DNA of 64,000 bases from CBDDLD01 sp965230605 (GTDB lineage Bacteria; Bacteroidota; Bacteroidia; Flavobacteriales; Flavobacteriaceae). The DNA is taken from assembly GCA_965230605.1 (NCBI GenBank), contig CBDDLD010000004.1, forward strand, positions 620,001 to 684,000, read 5' to 3'. The notes beneath the pieces were generated by a model that searched no databases, was not told the DNA's origin, and saw nothing but the letters and a program-made list of their open reading frames with translations. Below, piece by piece: positions 34,883-43,723 of this stretch (positions are counted from its first letter, which is position 1; each line of letters opens with the position of its first letter). The translations under genes and the position numbers were made by a program.

Positions 34883-35590
34883 CTAATTCAGGTGGCTTAG
34901 GTTTGTATTGGGGTCTATTTCATAGGGTTGATTATTGCATTCAAAAATTCTAGCTTTTAGTGCGCCTTTAAGAGTGATAGTACTGTCTTTCACTTCTAAC
35001 CAACTTCCCTCTCTGAGACCTACTACGGGTTGAGTATTAAACTTATGGAACTCTTTAATCCGTGTTTCGCGTGTTTCTCCCATGTGAGTGCTTTTAGGGT
35101 CGGGGTCTAAATAATGAGGATTTATATTGAAGGGAACTATACCTAAAGTTTTAAAACTCGGGGGATACATAATAGGCATATCATTAGAAGTACCAATGGT
35201 AAGTCCACATATATTACTGCCTGCACTTGTCCCTAAATAAGGAGTGCCATTACGTATAACATTCCTAAGAGGTTCCATGATATTTTGTTTATATAATTGA
35301 CTCACCAAAACAAACGTATTACCGCCTCCGGTAAAAATACCTTTGGCGTTTAAAATAGCTTCTTTAGGATCATCAAATGAGTGAATTCCTCTAACTTTAA
35401 TATTCAGTTTTTTAAAAGCTTTGGTTGCTGCTTCAGTATAATCATCATGGGAAACTCCACTAGGCCTGGCATATGGGATAAATAGAATCTCGGAAGTGTC
35501 TTTAAATAACACTTTTAGAGGGTCTAATAAATAACTTAAATAAGCACTACCATGTAATGTAGATGTACTTGCAATAATTAGTTGTTTCAA
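34883..35590 (-). CDS. pepE: Dipeptidase E (alpha-aspartyl dipeptidase), S51 family
   Basis: A 235-residue cytoplasmic serine peptidase that splits Asp-X dipeptides with an N-terminal aspartate. The nucleophile Ser122 is in YLGTSAGSNICG, in the glutamine-amidotransferase-like fold shared with cyanophycinase. GIFTGGGNTFVLV, NPHYLDPDPKSTHMGETRETRIKEF and GLREGSWLEV are family blocks. The length matches the family. It is divergent from the two carboxypeptidase-regulatory-like genes that lead to an M1 peptidase. Confidence 0.92.
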   Translation of the reverse strand: MKQLIIASTSTLHGSAYLSYLLDPLKVLFKDTSEILFIPYARPSGVSHDDYTEAATKAFKKLNIKVRGIHSFDDPKEAILNAKGIFTGGGNTFVLVSQLYKQNIMEPLRNVIRNGTPYLGTSAGSNICGLTIGTSNDMPIMYPPSFKTLGIVPFNINPHYLDPDPKSTHMGETRETRIKEFHKFNTQPVVGLREGSWLEVKDSTITLKGALKARIFECNNQPYEIDPNTNLSHLN

Positions 35591-35707
35591 TCGTCCTTAC
35601 TTTTTTGTAAATTTAAGTAATGAATGAGTTTAACAAAAATTTACAACCAGATTGATACTTTATTAAGAATATAAGAGCTTACTTTATAACTCTATATTAA
35701 CCAAACC

Positions 35708-36523
35708 ATGATACAAAAACAGCTTATAAGTATTTGCTTCATATTACTGTCTTCTTTTGCAATTTCTCAGGAGATCAATAGGATAGAGGTCACAGGTAAA
35801 GTGATTGTAGAAACAGATGAGAAAGAAGGTATAACGGTATATAATTCCAGTTCAAATAAAGGGACCATTACAGATGAAAATGGGAACTTTAAGATCAAAG
35901 TTGCATTAAACGATATCGTTGTTTTTGGTGCGCTTCAATTTCAAGATTTTACAGTTATTATAGATAACAAAGTAATGGACAGTAAAAAGCTTACTGTATT
36001 TTTGGTTGAAGAGGTAAATAAGCTTGATGAGGTCATCGTATTACCTTACGACCTATCGGGGAATCTATATGTGGATGTACAAAGCACGAGAACCTATAAT
36101 GTTGATCTGGATGCCATTTATTTTGGAATTGAGCATCAGGAAGAGTTTGAATTCTCAGATGATTATAAATCAGGTATTACCAATCCCTCTGTAGATGATC
36201 AATTGCCTTATTTTGATAATGGGTTTAATGTGATCAATTTTGTTGGTCTTTTAATGAGCCCTTTGTTGAAGAAGTCCAAGAAAAGTAAAAAGCAAAAAGA
36301 CCCCGAGGTTAAAGTCCCTTCAGGGAAGCTTTCTGAACGCTACAATGCGGAATTTTTAAAAGAGAATTTTGATATTCCTCTAAATAAAACAAATGCCTTT
36401 ATTGCTTTTGTAGAAGATAAAGGAATTGATGAGCAATTACTAGTTAAAGGAAAAGAGATACAATTATTAGAATATATATCGAAACAAAGTAAATTGTTTT
36501 TAAACTCTAAAAGTGAGGATTAG
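35708..36523 (+). CDS. Exported carboxypeptidase-regulatory-like (transthyretin-like) protein, first of pair
   Basis: A 271-residue protein with a signal peptide (about 1-20, ending AISQ). Residues about 25-110 form a CarboxypepD_reg-like beta-sandwich (VTGKVIVETDEKEGITVYNSSSNKGTITDENGNFKIK), followed by NKLDEVIVLP, like the segment after this domain in TonB-dependent SusC proteins. No barrel follows: the rest is polar, with a lysine cluster KKSKKSKKQKD near 202-212. So it is a periplasmic stand-alone relative of the SusC N-terminus. The function is unknown. The next gene starts inside its last codons. Confidence 0.78.
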   Translation: MIQKQLISICFILLSSFAISQEINRIEVTGKVIVETDEKEGITVYNSSSNKGTITDENGNFKIKVALNDIVVFGALQFQDFTVIIDNKVMDSKKLTVFLVEEVNKLDEVIVLPYDLSGNLYVDVQSTRTYNVDLDAIYFGIEHQEEFEFSDDYKSGITNPSVDDQLPYFDNGFNVINFVGLLMSPLLKKSKKSKKQKDPEVKVPSGKLSERYNAEFLKENFDIPLNKTNAFIAFVEDKGIDEQLLVKGKEIQLLEYISKQSKLFLNSKSED

Positions 36524-37325
36524 AAAATATTATACCTTTTCAATACTTCTTCTTTTAGGGTTATCGATGCATTCTCAAACAAAGACCTTAAAAGGAAAAG
36601 TGATAGCTAATGATGATGTTGAAGGCATTCATGTCCTCAATAAAACTTCTGTAAAGTATACTATAACTGATGAGAAAGGAGGTTTTGAAATTCTGGCAAA
36701 ACTTTCAGATACTCTTACAATTTCAGGATTAAAATATGAAACCAAGCAAGTGATTGTTACACAAGCTATGATGCTATCAGAGTCGTTAGAAGTAAGCTTA
36801 AAAGAGAAAGTAAATGAACTTGACGAGGTGGTTGTAGGTAAGATTTTAACCGGGAGTTTGGAATCTGATATTGGAAACTCAGATGCAGAACGCGATATCG
36901 ATTTCTATGATCTTGGAATTCCGGGATATTTAGGAAAACCACTAACCCAAAGTGAGCGACGTCTTAAAGATGCCGATGAAGGCTCTACAGTTGGATTAAA
37001 AGGAGGTACCTATGGCGCCGGTGCCGGTGTAAACCTACATAAACTACTCAATCAAATTAGTGGGCGTACTAAGAAGCTTAAAAATAGAGTTAAGCTAGAA
37101 TATAATCAGAAATGCTTAGAACGTAATGTAAGAGAATATGCTGTGTCTTTATTTGAAAAAAATCCTTTGGCGGACTCATTACAAGTCGAGTATTTCTTCT
37201 TCTGTTCTGAAGACCCTAAATTTAATACCTTGTGCAAGGAGGGTGACCCTATTAAAAGTTATGAATTTATGGAAATGAAGTTAAAAAAGTATAAAAGCAA
37301 CCTGAAAGTTAGAGAAGAAGATTAA
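36513..37325 (+). CDS. Exported carboxypeptidase-regulatory-like protein, second of pair
   Basis: A 270-residue paralogue of the preceding gene, overlapping it by 11 bases with a GTG start. The signal peptide is about 1-21 (ending SMHSQ). LKGKVIANDDVEGIHVLNKTSVKYTITDEKGGFEI mirrors the partner, and NELDEVVVGKI follows at the same place. The middle has a glycine-rich piece (GLKGGTYGAGAGVN). A cysteine pair in FFFCSEDPKFNTLCKEG could form a disulfide in the periplasm. It probably acts with its neighbour; the role is unknown. Confidence 0.76.
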   Translation: MRIRKYYTFSILLLLGLSMHSQTKTLKGKVIANDDVEGIHVLNKTSVKYTITDEKGGFEILAKLSDTLTISGLKYETKQVIVTQAMMLSESLEVSLKEKVNELDEVVVGKILTGSLESDIGNSDAERDIDFYDLGIPGYLGKPLTQSERRLKDADEGSTVGLKGGTYGAGAGVNLHKLLNQISGRTKKLKNRVKLEYNQKCLERNVREYAVSLFEKNPLADSLQVEYFFFCSEDPKFNTLCKEGDPIKSYEFMEMKLKKYKSNLKVREED

Positions 37326-37369
37326 ATTTGGAACACTTTTTGAAAAATTGATGACATAAACTCAGTAGA

Positions 37370-37876
37370 ATGAAATATAAAAGCGTATTTGTATTAGTTG
37401 TTTTATTACCCATACTTTTTGCGAGTACTCGTATACATAAATATTATGTTAGTGTCACAAAGGTTGAATATGTAGAAGAACAAAAATCGGTTCAGATCAT
37501 CACTCAGATTTTCATTGATGATTTTGAAAACTTACTTCGTCAGCGTTACGATGAATCCATTACTTTAGATATAGAAAATGAACTTACCACAGTAGATTAC
37601 TACATGGAGCGTTATTTAAGGGAAAAACTATTGATAAATATTAATGGAGAACCAACAAAGCTTGTGTTTTTAGGTAAGGAATATAAAGACGATATTACCT
37701 ATTGTTATTTAGAAATTGAAAATATTTCTAGCATAAAATCATTCTCTATTACTAATAATGTGCTATTCGATCTGTTTGATGATCAGCAAAATATTGTTAG
37801 AACAAACATTAATAACAAGAATAAAAGCTTTATTCTTATTTCCGGTAATAATAAAGGCGTGTTAAACTTTAATTAA
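37370..37876 (+). CDS. DUF6702-type exported protein
   Basis: A 168-residue protein with a signal peptide or N-terminal anchor (about 4-18). The start of the mature part, RIHKYYVSVTKVEYVEEQKSVQIITQIFIDDFENLL, is characteristic of a Bacteroidota family that I recall as DUF6702. It is a beta-rich protein of unknown function, often next to M1 peptidase genes as here. It follows the two regulatory-like genes by 44 bases and precedes the M1 gene by 62 bases, so these four are probably one transcript or regulon. Confidence 0.75.
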   Translation: MKYKSVFVLVVLLPILFASTRIHKYYVSVTKVEYVEEQKSVQIITQIFIDDFENLLRQRYDESITLDIENELTTVDYYMERYLREKLLININGEPTKLVFLGKEYKDDITYCYLEIENISSIKSFSITNNVLFDLFDDQQNIVRTNINNKNKSFILISGNNKGVLNFN

Positions 37877-37938
37877 AACAACGTTAAAACGCTTTAATTT
37901 AGTTATTTTAGGCATCATTTTTTAACAACTTAATCATT

Positions 37939-40245
37939 ATGAAAATTACTAAGTATTTTTTATTGTCCTTCCTATTTGTATCAGTAGGTGTTTTTGCTCA
38001 AGAACAAGAACAACCAGAACGTAAACAAGGACACACAAATAACAACAAGTTTAAGCAGTTATACGACGAGTTTTCTACACCTAATATGTATAGAACAGGT
38101 TCAGGTGCACCAGGTCCAGCTTACTACCAACAGCAGGCAGATTATAAGATGGATATTGAGCTCGATGATAAAAATGCTAAGATTTATGGTAACGAGACGA
38201 TCACATACACTAACAATTCACCAGATACTTTAGAGTATTTATGGGTGCAGTTAGATCAAAATATGAGAGCAAAGGATTCTAAGACGCCTTTAATTTCAGA
38301 TGATAATGCTCAAACCATATCTTTCCCGGGAAGTTTTGCTAACCAATATATGTCAGAACCATTTGATGGCGGTTTCAATATTGAGTCTGTAACTAATACT
38401 GACGGTAGCGCATTACCTCATATGATTAATCGCACAATGATGCGTATTGAACTACCTAAGCCAATGGCAACAGGAGATAAATTCTCTTTTTCAATAAAGT
38501 GGTGGTACAATATTAATGACCACGTTAATGGAAGAGGAAGATCTGGATACGAATATTTCCCAAAAGACGGGAATAGAGCTTATGTAATTGCACAGTTCTA
38601 CCCAAGAATGGCAGTTTATAATGATGTTGAAGGGTGGCAGAACTCTCAGTTCTGGGGACGTGACGAATTTGCGTTACCATTCGGAAATTTTGAAGTTAAT
38701 ATTACTGTGCCTGCGGATCATATTTTAGATGCTACAGGGAAGTTATTAAACCGAAAAGAGGTGTTCTCTAGAGATATGATGAAACGCTATGAGCAAGCTA
38801 AAAAATCTTTTGATGAGCCTGTAGTTATTGTAACACAAGAAGAAGCAGAAGCTGCTGAAAAAGGATTCTCTGATAAAAAGAAAACTTGGAAGTTCTATGC
38901 TGAAAACGTAAGAGATTATGGGTTTGCTACATCTAGAAAATTTGTTTGGGATATGATGGCTGTTAAAGTTGGAGGTAAAGATGTGATGGCTGTATCTCTA
39001 TATCCTAAAGAAGGAAACCCACTTTGGGAAGAATGGTCTACTAAAGCTGTAGCAAGCACATTAAAGTCATACTCAAGAATGACTTTCGATTACCCATACC
39101 ACAAGGCAATATCTGTACATGCTAGAAACCAAGGTATGGAGTACCCAATGATTTGCTGGAATTATGGACGTCCAAATGAGGATGGTACTTATAGTGATAG
39201 AACTAAATACGGAATGATCAGTGTGATCATTCACGAGGTTGGTCACAACTTCTTCCCAATGATCGTAAATTCAGATGAGCGTCAATGGACATGGATGGAT
39301 GAAGGATTAAACACTTTCGTTCAATATGTTGCTGAGCAAGATTTTGGAGAGTGGTATCCAGCGGCACTTTCACAAGGGCAAACAAAATACCCATCACGTC
39401 GTGGACCAGCTAAAAATATTGTAAGATACATGGGTGGTGATCAAGACTTTATTGCACCAATCATGACTAAAGGATTAAATACTTACCAATTTGGTAATAA
39501 TGCCTATGGTAAGCCAGGAACAGCACTTAATATCTTAAGAGAAACTGTTATGGGACGTGAGTTATTTGATTATGCCTTTAGAGAATATGCACAACGATGG
39601 ATGTTTAAACACCCAACTCCGGAAGACTTTTTCCGTACTATGGAAGATGCATCAGCATTTGACCTTGATTGGTACTGGAGAGGTTGGTTCTATACGACAG
39701 ACTTTGTAGATATTGGTGTTAAAGAGGTGAAAAAATACTATGTTTCTAATGAGCCTAACAAGCAAGCGAGAGAAATTGCTGAGCAACGTGGTATGAAGCT
39801 AAGCGACCTTCCACCATTAGTATATTTAGTAGAAGAAGGTAGTGAAGACTTTAAAGAAGAAATGAGGAATGGAGACTTCCTTAAAAATTCTAAGACACTT
39901 AATGAGTATGTGATGGATAATTTTACTGAGGAAGAGCGTAAAAACCTTGAATCTCCTAAATACTTCTATAAAGTAACATTTGAAAAACCAGGTGGACTAG
40001 TAATGCCTATCATTGCTGAATACACCTATGCAGATGGTACAAAAGAACGTATTTCATACCCTGCACAGATCTGGAGGCTTAACGATAATGAAGTAAGTAA
40101 AGCTATTGCATCATCTAAAGAGATTGTTGCCATTACCGTTGACCCTGATCTTGAAACTGCAGATGTAGATACAGGAAATAATTCATGGCCAAAAGAGATC
40201 AAGCAAAGTGATTTCGATAAGTTTAAGAACAAGGTTAAGAATTAA
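37939..40245 (+). CDS. Exported M1 family metallopeptidase
   Basis: A 768-residue aminopeptidase-type zinc enzyme with a signal peptide (about 1-20, ending VGVFAQ). The zinc site is HEVGH, then 18 residues, then the third ligand Glu in WMDEGLNTF, as in M1 enzymes. The usual GAMEN exopeptidase motif appears as QGMEYPMI, so N-terminal recognition may differ from classical aminopeptidases. The N-terminal saddle domain (YKMDIELDDKNAKIYGNETITYTNNS) is present, and no type IX sorting domain is seen at the C-terminus. It likely trims peptides in the periplasm. A terminator follows 18 bases after the stop. Confidence 0.92.
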   Translation: MKITKYFLLSFLFVSVGVFAQEQEQPERKQGHTNNNKFKQLYDEFSTPNMYRTGSGAPGPAYYQQQADYKMDIELDDKNAKIYGNETITYTNNSPDTLEYLWVQLDQNMRAKDSKTPLISDDNAQTISFPGSFANQYMSEPFDGGFNIESVTNTDGSALPHMINRTMMRIELPKPMATGDKFSFSIKWWYNINDHVNGRGRSGYEYFPKDGNRAYVIAQFYPRMAVYNDVEGWQNSQFWGRDEFALPFGNFEVNITVPADHILDATGKLLNRKEVFSRDMMKRYEQAKKSFDEPVVIVTQEEAEAAEKGFSDKKKTWKFYAENVRDYGFATSRKFVWDMMAVKVGGKDVMAVSLYPKEGNPLWEEWSTKAVASTLKSYSRMTFDYPYHKAISVHARNQGMEYPMICWNYGRPNEDGTYSDRTKYGMISVIIHEVGHNFFPMIVNSDERQWTWMDEGLNTFVQYVAEQDFGEWYPAALSQGQTKYPSRRGPAKNIVRYMGGDQDFIAPIMTKGLNTYQFGNNAYGKPGTALNILRETVMGRELFDYAFREYAQRWMFKHPTPEDFFRTMEDASAFDLDWYWRGWFYTTDFVDIGVKEVKKYYVSNEPNKQAREIAEQRGMKLSDLPPLVYLVEEGSEDFKEEMRNGDFLKNSKTLNEYVMDNFTEEERKNLESPKYFYKVTFEKPGGLVMPIIAEYTYADGTKERISYPAQIWRLNDNEVSKAIASSKEIVAITVDPDLETADVDTGNNSWPKEIKQSDFDKFKNKVKN

Positions 40246-40263
40246 AAAAGTGATATAAAATAT

Positions 40264-40292
40264 AAGCCGACTTTAACGAGTCGGCTTTTTTT
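40264..40292 (+). terminator. Rho-independent terminator after the M1 peptidase gene
   Basis: AAGCCGACT (40264-40272) pairs with AGTCGGCTT (40279-40287) around a six-base loop, followed by a T-run. Confidence 0.85.
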
Positions 40293-40310
40293 ATTCTCCT
40301 AAAGTCAGCC

Positions 40311-40318
40311 TATATTTG
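40311..40318 (+). promoter_or_regulatory. Bacteroidota -7 promoter element for tatA (implies leaderless mRNA)
   Basis: TATATTTG is an exact TAnnTTTG match. Only four bases separate it from the tatA ATG at 40323, so transcription would start at or next to the start codon. Confidence 0.55.
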
Positions 40319-40322
40319 CAAC

Positions 40323-40613
40323 ATGTTACAACAACCTATAGTATTGTTCATTGGAGGGCCTGAAATAATTTTTATTTTATTTATAGTCCTTTTGGTATTT
40401 GGTGCGGATAAAATTCCTGAGATAGCAAGAGGATTAGGTAAAGGTATGCGCATGCTACGGAATGCAACCAATGATATTAAGCACGAAATAACTAAAAGTG
40501 CTGAAGAGCAGGGTTTAACAGATGATAACATAACCAAGAATATCAACGAAGAAATCAGTAAAGTAAAAGACGATATCGATGACTTTACCGGATCAATCAA
40601 ACGTGAACTGTAA
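40323..40613 (+). CDS. tatA: Sec-independent protein translocase TatA/TatE
   Basis: A 96-residue Tat translocase pore component. It has a short periplasmic N-terminus, one membrane helix (about 14-28, EIIFILFIVLLVFG), the conserved FG hinge with DKIPEIARGLGKGMRMLRNAT as amphipathic helix, and a charged C-terminal tail. TatA oligomers open the path for folded proteins. It is transcribed alone here. tatC is not adjacent, which is common in Bacteroidota. It is convergent with an O-methyltransferase gene, three bases between stops. Confidence 0.93.
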   Translation: MLQQPIVLFIGGPEIIFILFIVLLVFGADKIPEIARGLGKGMRMLRNATNDIKHEITKSAEEQGLTDDNITKNINEEISKVKDDIDDFTGSIKREL

Positions 40614-40616
40614 GTA

Positions 40617-41258
40617 CTAGATTTTCCTACTCACAGTAAGCCCATCTCTTATAGGCAAGATCACAGTTTCTATCCTCGGATCATTTTTTAATAAAATATT
40701 GAACTCTATAACACCTTTGGTCGCTAAATCTTTATCATCTAAAGGCTCAATAACTTTTCCGCTCCATAAGACATTATCAGAAAGAATAATGCCGCCCGGA
40801 CGTATTTTTTCAATAATTAAATGGAAATAATTGCTGTAATTTTCCTTATCAGCATCAATAAAAACAAGGTCAAAAGTAATATCTAGTTGAGGTATAATAT
40901 CAAGTGCGTCACCAATATGTTGTTTCATATTGTTCTTATATGGTGAAGCATCGAAATATCTTTGAGCAAAATCGTATAACTCCTCATTAATATCTATGGT
41001 ATGTATCATACCATCAGATTGTATCCCCTCAGCTAGGCAAAGGGCAGAATAACCGGTATATGTGCCTATTTCTAAGATGTACTTGGGTGCAATGATTTTA
41101 GACAAAATGCTTAATACTCTCCCTTGATAATGACCACTAAGCATACGTGGTTGTAGAACCTTTTGATAAGTTTCTCTGTTTAATTGTTTCAGTAACTCTG
41201 GTTCTTCCTCAGAGTGGCTAACTATGTAACGATCTAAATCTTCTGAAATAAAATGCAT
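40617..41258 (-). CDS. O-methyltransferase (caffeoyl-CoA OMT-like)
   Basis: A 213-residue class I SAM methyltransferase of the Methyltransf_3 family. YILEIGTYTGYSALCLAEG is motif I, MIHTIDINEE is motif II, and FDLVFIDADKENYSNYF holds the metal-binding Asp. GGIILSDNVLWSGKV supplies the Asp-Asn pair that completes the divalent metal site of cation-dependent catechol-type O-methyltransferases. The substrate may be a catechol-like or small hydroxyl compound. It lies 49 bases downstream of the kynurenine operon on the same strand and could be read through from it. Confidence 0.88.
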   Translation of the reverse strand: MHFISEDLDRYIVSHSEEEPELLKQLNRETYQKVLQPRMLSGHYQGRVLSILSKIIAPKYILEIGTYTGYSALCLAEGIQSDGMIHTIDINEELYDFAQRYFDASPYKNNMKQHIGDALDIIPQLDITFDLVFIDADKENYSNYFHLIIEKIRPGGIILSDNVLWSGKVIEPLDDKDLATKGVIEFNILLKNDPRIETVILPIRDGLTVSRKI

Positions 41259-41307
41259 ATAATTATACGTTTAACAATTGCATAGGGGAAGCGTTATACT
41301 ACAAAAC

Positions 41308-42399
41308 TCAAGAAGCTGTAATTTTATTAACTAGATTATTCTTTGCTTCCAGATCTTCACCAAACAGCCATTGTAATACATTGTCCTCCCATATAGCATC
41401 GCGTTCGCTTTCTGTGATGATATCACGTTCTATGGCTAAGTCTAATATTTTTCCCGGATATGAGGATTGCTTCTCGCTTTTCATCTCCCCTAGTGGATAA
41501 GGGTCATCTAGGCCCATTAAGACCTGATCTGAAGTTTGGTTCTCAATAAGAAGCTTTAAAGAACCGGTGTCGTGTACTAAAGTGTCAAAGAAAATATTTT
41601 TATGTCCCACAGCTTTTCTAGGATGTTGCATATCTTCAAAAAGATCTGGTCTGCCGTCAAAGCCTTGAATACGCCTTCCTAAGTTAATTTGTGCTAACTG
41701 ACCACCATGAGCAAAACACACTCTCATATTTGGGTATTTTTCATAATAACCATTCAGCGTTAGAAAATGGTAGGCATCAGCACATTGTGCTAGCATCCAT
41801 ATAAGATGGAATCGCCATGAGGTATTCTCAAGTTTAATAAATTTTTCACCGTCATAAGGGTGAATTTCTACCGCAAGATTATATTTATCTGCGAGTTCGA
41901 AGATGGGCTCATTCTCTTCATCAAAGATACAACGCCAAGTGCCAATAGTGTCCATATAGTGTGTAGGGAGGCATAATAGCCGCATATCAAGTTGTTCAAC
42001 ACATCGCTCAATTTCCCAACAAGCACCTCTTACAAACCCTGGATGTACAACAAATCCACAGGTAAATTTATTTGGGTGGTCGTGCTGAATGCGAGCATTA
42101 AAATCATTTTGAAAGCGCAGAGCCAATTTCATTTCCTCTAAACGAAGTCCGTTACCATAGAGTTGCGATAAATTAAGAACCACAGCATGGTCTATCTTAA
42201 AATGCTCCATCCAAGCTAATTTTTCATTAAGAAAAAAACTGGAGTCCGTAATAGGTCTATTCCAGTCTTTTTGTAGCATGAATTTTCTATCCTTGTCTAC
42301 CCAAAAGATGCCTTTATCTCTCATGAATTGAGGAATCTCTTCCGGGTAGGGAAGGAGATGAGAGTGGCCATTTATTCTAAGCTTTCGTTTATTGCTCAA
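41308..42399 (-). CDS. Amidohydrolase, 2-amino-3-carboxymuconate-6-semialdehyde decarboxylase-like
   Basis: A 363-residue metal-dependent enzyme of the ACMSD family. The HxH metal ligands are His12 and His14 in INGHSHLLPYP. Further ligands are histidines in AVEIHPYDG and VCFAHGGQ and the Asp in LMGLDDPYPLG. ACMSD removes the 3-carboxyl group of aminocarboxymuconate semialdehyde, the unstable product of 3-hydroxyanthranilate dioxygenase. The gene for that dioxygenase is immediately upstream and overlaps it by 11 bases, which strongly supports the assignment. It is the last gene of the kynurenine operon. Confidence 0.9.
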   Translation of the reverse strand: MSNKRKLRINGHSHLLPYPEEIPQFMRDKGIFWVDKDRKFMLQKDWNRPITDSSFFLNEKLAWMEHFKIDHAVVLNLSQLYGNGLRLEEMKLALRFQNDFNARIQHDHPNKFTCGFVVHPGFVRGACWEIERCVEQLDMRLLCLPTHYMDTIGTWRCIFDEENEPIFELADKYNLAVEIHPYDGEKFIKLENTSWRFHLIWMLAQCADAYHFLTLNGYYEKYPNMRVCFAHGGQLAQINLGRRIQGFDGRPDLFEDMQHPRKAVGHKNIFFDTLVHDTGSLKLLIENQTSDQVLMGLDDPYPLGEMKSEKQSSYPGKILDLAIERDIITESERDAIWEDNVLQWLFGEDLEAKNNLVNKITAS

Positions 42400-42925
42400 T
42401 TTTTACTTTTTTAGGCGGTTCCATAATAGTTCCACAGTTAGGACAAGTACGCTTATGTATGTTATTGTAATACTTGTCAAATATGACAGGCATATCAGTT
42501 TCTATATTCTCAACAGTAAAGTCTTCTTCGTATAATTTTGTAGCACAATTATCGCAGAACCATAGTAATGCGTCACGCATACCTTTAGGGCGCTTATATT
42601 CTATAACTAAGCCTACAGTGTTGGCACCTCGCTGTGGAGAATGTGGTACTTTTGGAGGTAGTAAGTATATGTCACCTTCTTTGATATGAACGTCTTTAGG
42701 AGTGCCTTCATCAATGATCTTTAAAACAATATCACCTTCAACCTGATAGAAGAATTCGGGGGTTTCATTATAATGATAATCTTTTCTACTGTTAGGTCCA
42801 CCTACGACCATAACAATGAAATCACCATCTTTCCAAACCACCTTATTTCCTACCGGAGGTTTTAATAAATGTCTATGTTCTTCAATCCAATCTTTAAAAT
42901 TTAAAGGAGATACTAGTTTGCTCAT
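42389..42925 (-). CDS. haaO: 3-hydroxyanthranilate 3,4-dioxygenase
   Basis: A 178-residue cupin dioxygenase that opens the ring of 3-hydroxyanthranilate. Predicted Fe(II) ligands are His51, Glu57 and His95 (DYHYNETPEFFYQVEG and VPHSPQRG). A C-terminal rubredoxin-like site, Cys124/127 (FCDNC) and Cys161/164 (CPNCG), is typical of the bacterial form. The SDR gene ends 24 bases upstream, and the product feeds the ACMSD gene, which it overlaps. It works in the cytoplasm. Confidence 0.96.
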   Translation of the reverse strand: MSKLVSPLNFKDWIEEHRHLLKPPVGNKVVWKDGDFIVMVVGGPNSRKDYHYNETPEFFYQVEGDIVLKIIDEGTPKDVHIKEGDIYLLPPKVPHSPQRGANTVGLVIEYKRPKGMRDALLWFCDNCATKLYEEDFTVENIETDMPVIFDKYYNNIHKRTCPNCGTIMEPPKKVKIEQ

Positions 42926-42949
42926 AATGCTTTAGTTTATGTAATAAAG

Positions 42950-43720
42950 TTACAAAGATTTTGTTCGCCCTCCATCAACAGGAAGGTTTATTCCATTAAT
43001 ATAACCGGCACATTCACTAGCTAAAAATGTAATAGCATGTGCAGTTTCTTCTGGCCTAGCAAAACGTTTGGCAGGGACAACATTTTTCATAACACTGGCC
43101 ATTTCTTCAATGGACGTATTTGCTTTTTCGGCTTTCACTTTAATAATTTGATCCAGTCTGGCAGTATCAGTGAATCCAGGCAAAACATTATTTACGGTAA
43201 TCCCAAATTCTCCTAATTCTCCAGATAAGGTCTTAGCCCAATTGGCAACAGCATTTCTTATGGTATTACTAACACCAAGTCCGGGTATTGGCTCTTTAAC
43301 TGACGTAGAGATTACATTTATAACACGTCCATAATGCTCGGACTTCATAAAGGGTAAGCAGGCTTGTACAAGAATGTGATTACATAAAATATGCATATCA
43401 AAAGCCTTGGTAAACTCTTCCAAACTTGCTGTATGTATAGCACCACTTTTTGGGCCTCCGGTGTTATTTATCAAGATATGATACCGTGCCTGATCTCCAA
43501 TTTTGGATTTTAGATCTTCAGGGTTTGAAAAATCGGCAATGATGTAGTTGTGGTCTCTGTGAGCAGGTAATTCAGATAAAACGGTTTTTAGTTTTTCCTC
43601 ATTTCTGGCAACTAAGGTAATGTTTACACCCTCTTCAGCTAAAGCTATTGCTGTTGCCTTTCCAATACCTTGAGTGCTGCCACAGACTAAGGCATTTTTA
43701 TTATTAAGGTTGAGATTCAT
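42950..43720 (-). CDS. SDR-fold protein lacking the catalytic Tyr and Lys
   Basis: A 256-residue short-chain dehydrogenase/reductase fold. The cofactor loop CGSTQGIGKA and the NNTGG motif are present, and the protein ends with the usual INLPVDGG. The active site is not canonical: where YxxxK should follow the ISTS serine by 13 residues, the sequence reads SNTIR, so Tyr is replaced by Ser and Lys by Arg. An SDR subgroup with SNxxR at this place exists, annotated as oxidoreductase without proven activity. Sitting inside the kynurenine operon, it may handle an aminomuconate intermediate or only bind one. It lies three bases after the PsbP-like gene. Confidence 0.82.
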   Translation of the reverse strand: MNLNLNNKNALVCGSTQGIGKATAIALAEEGVNITLVARNEEKLKTVLSELPAHRDHNYIIADFSNPEDLKSKIGDQARYHILINNTGGPKSGAIHTASLEEFTKAFDMHILCNHILVQACLPFMKSEHYGRVINVISTSVKEPIPGLGVSNTIRNAVANWAKTLSGELGEFGITVNNVLPGFTDTARLDQIIKVKAEKANTSIEEMASVMKNVVPAKRFARPEETAHAITFLASECAGYINGINLPVDGGRTKSL

Positions 43721-43723
43721 TGA

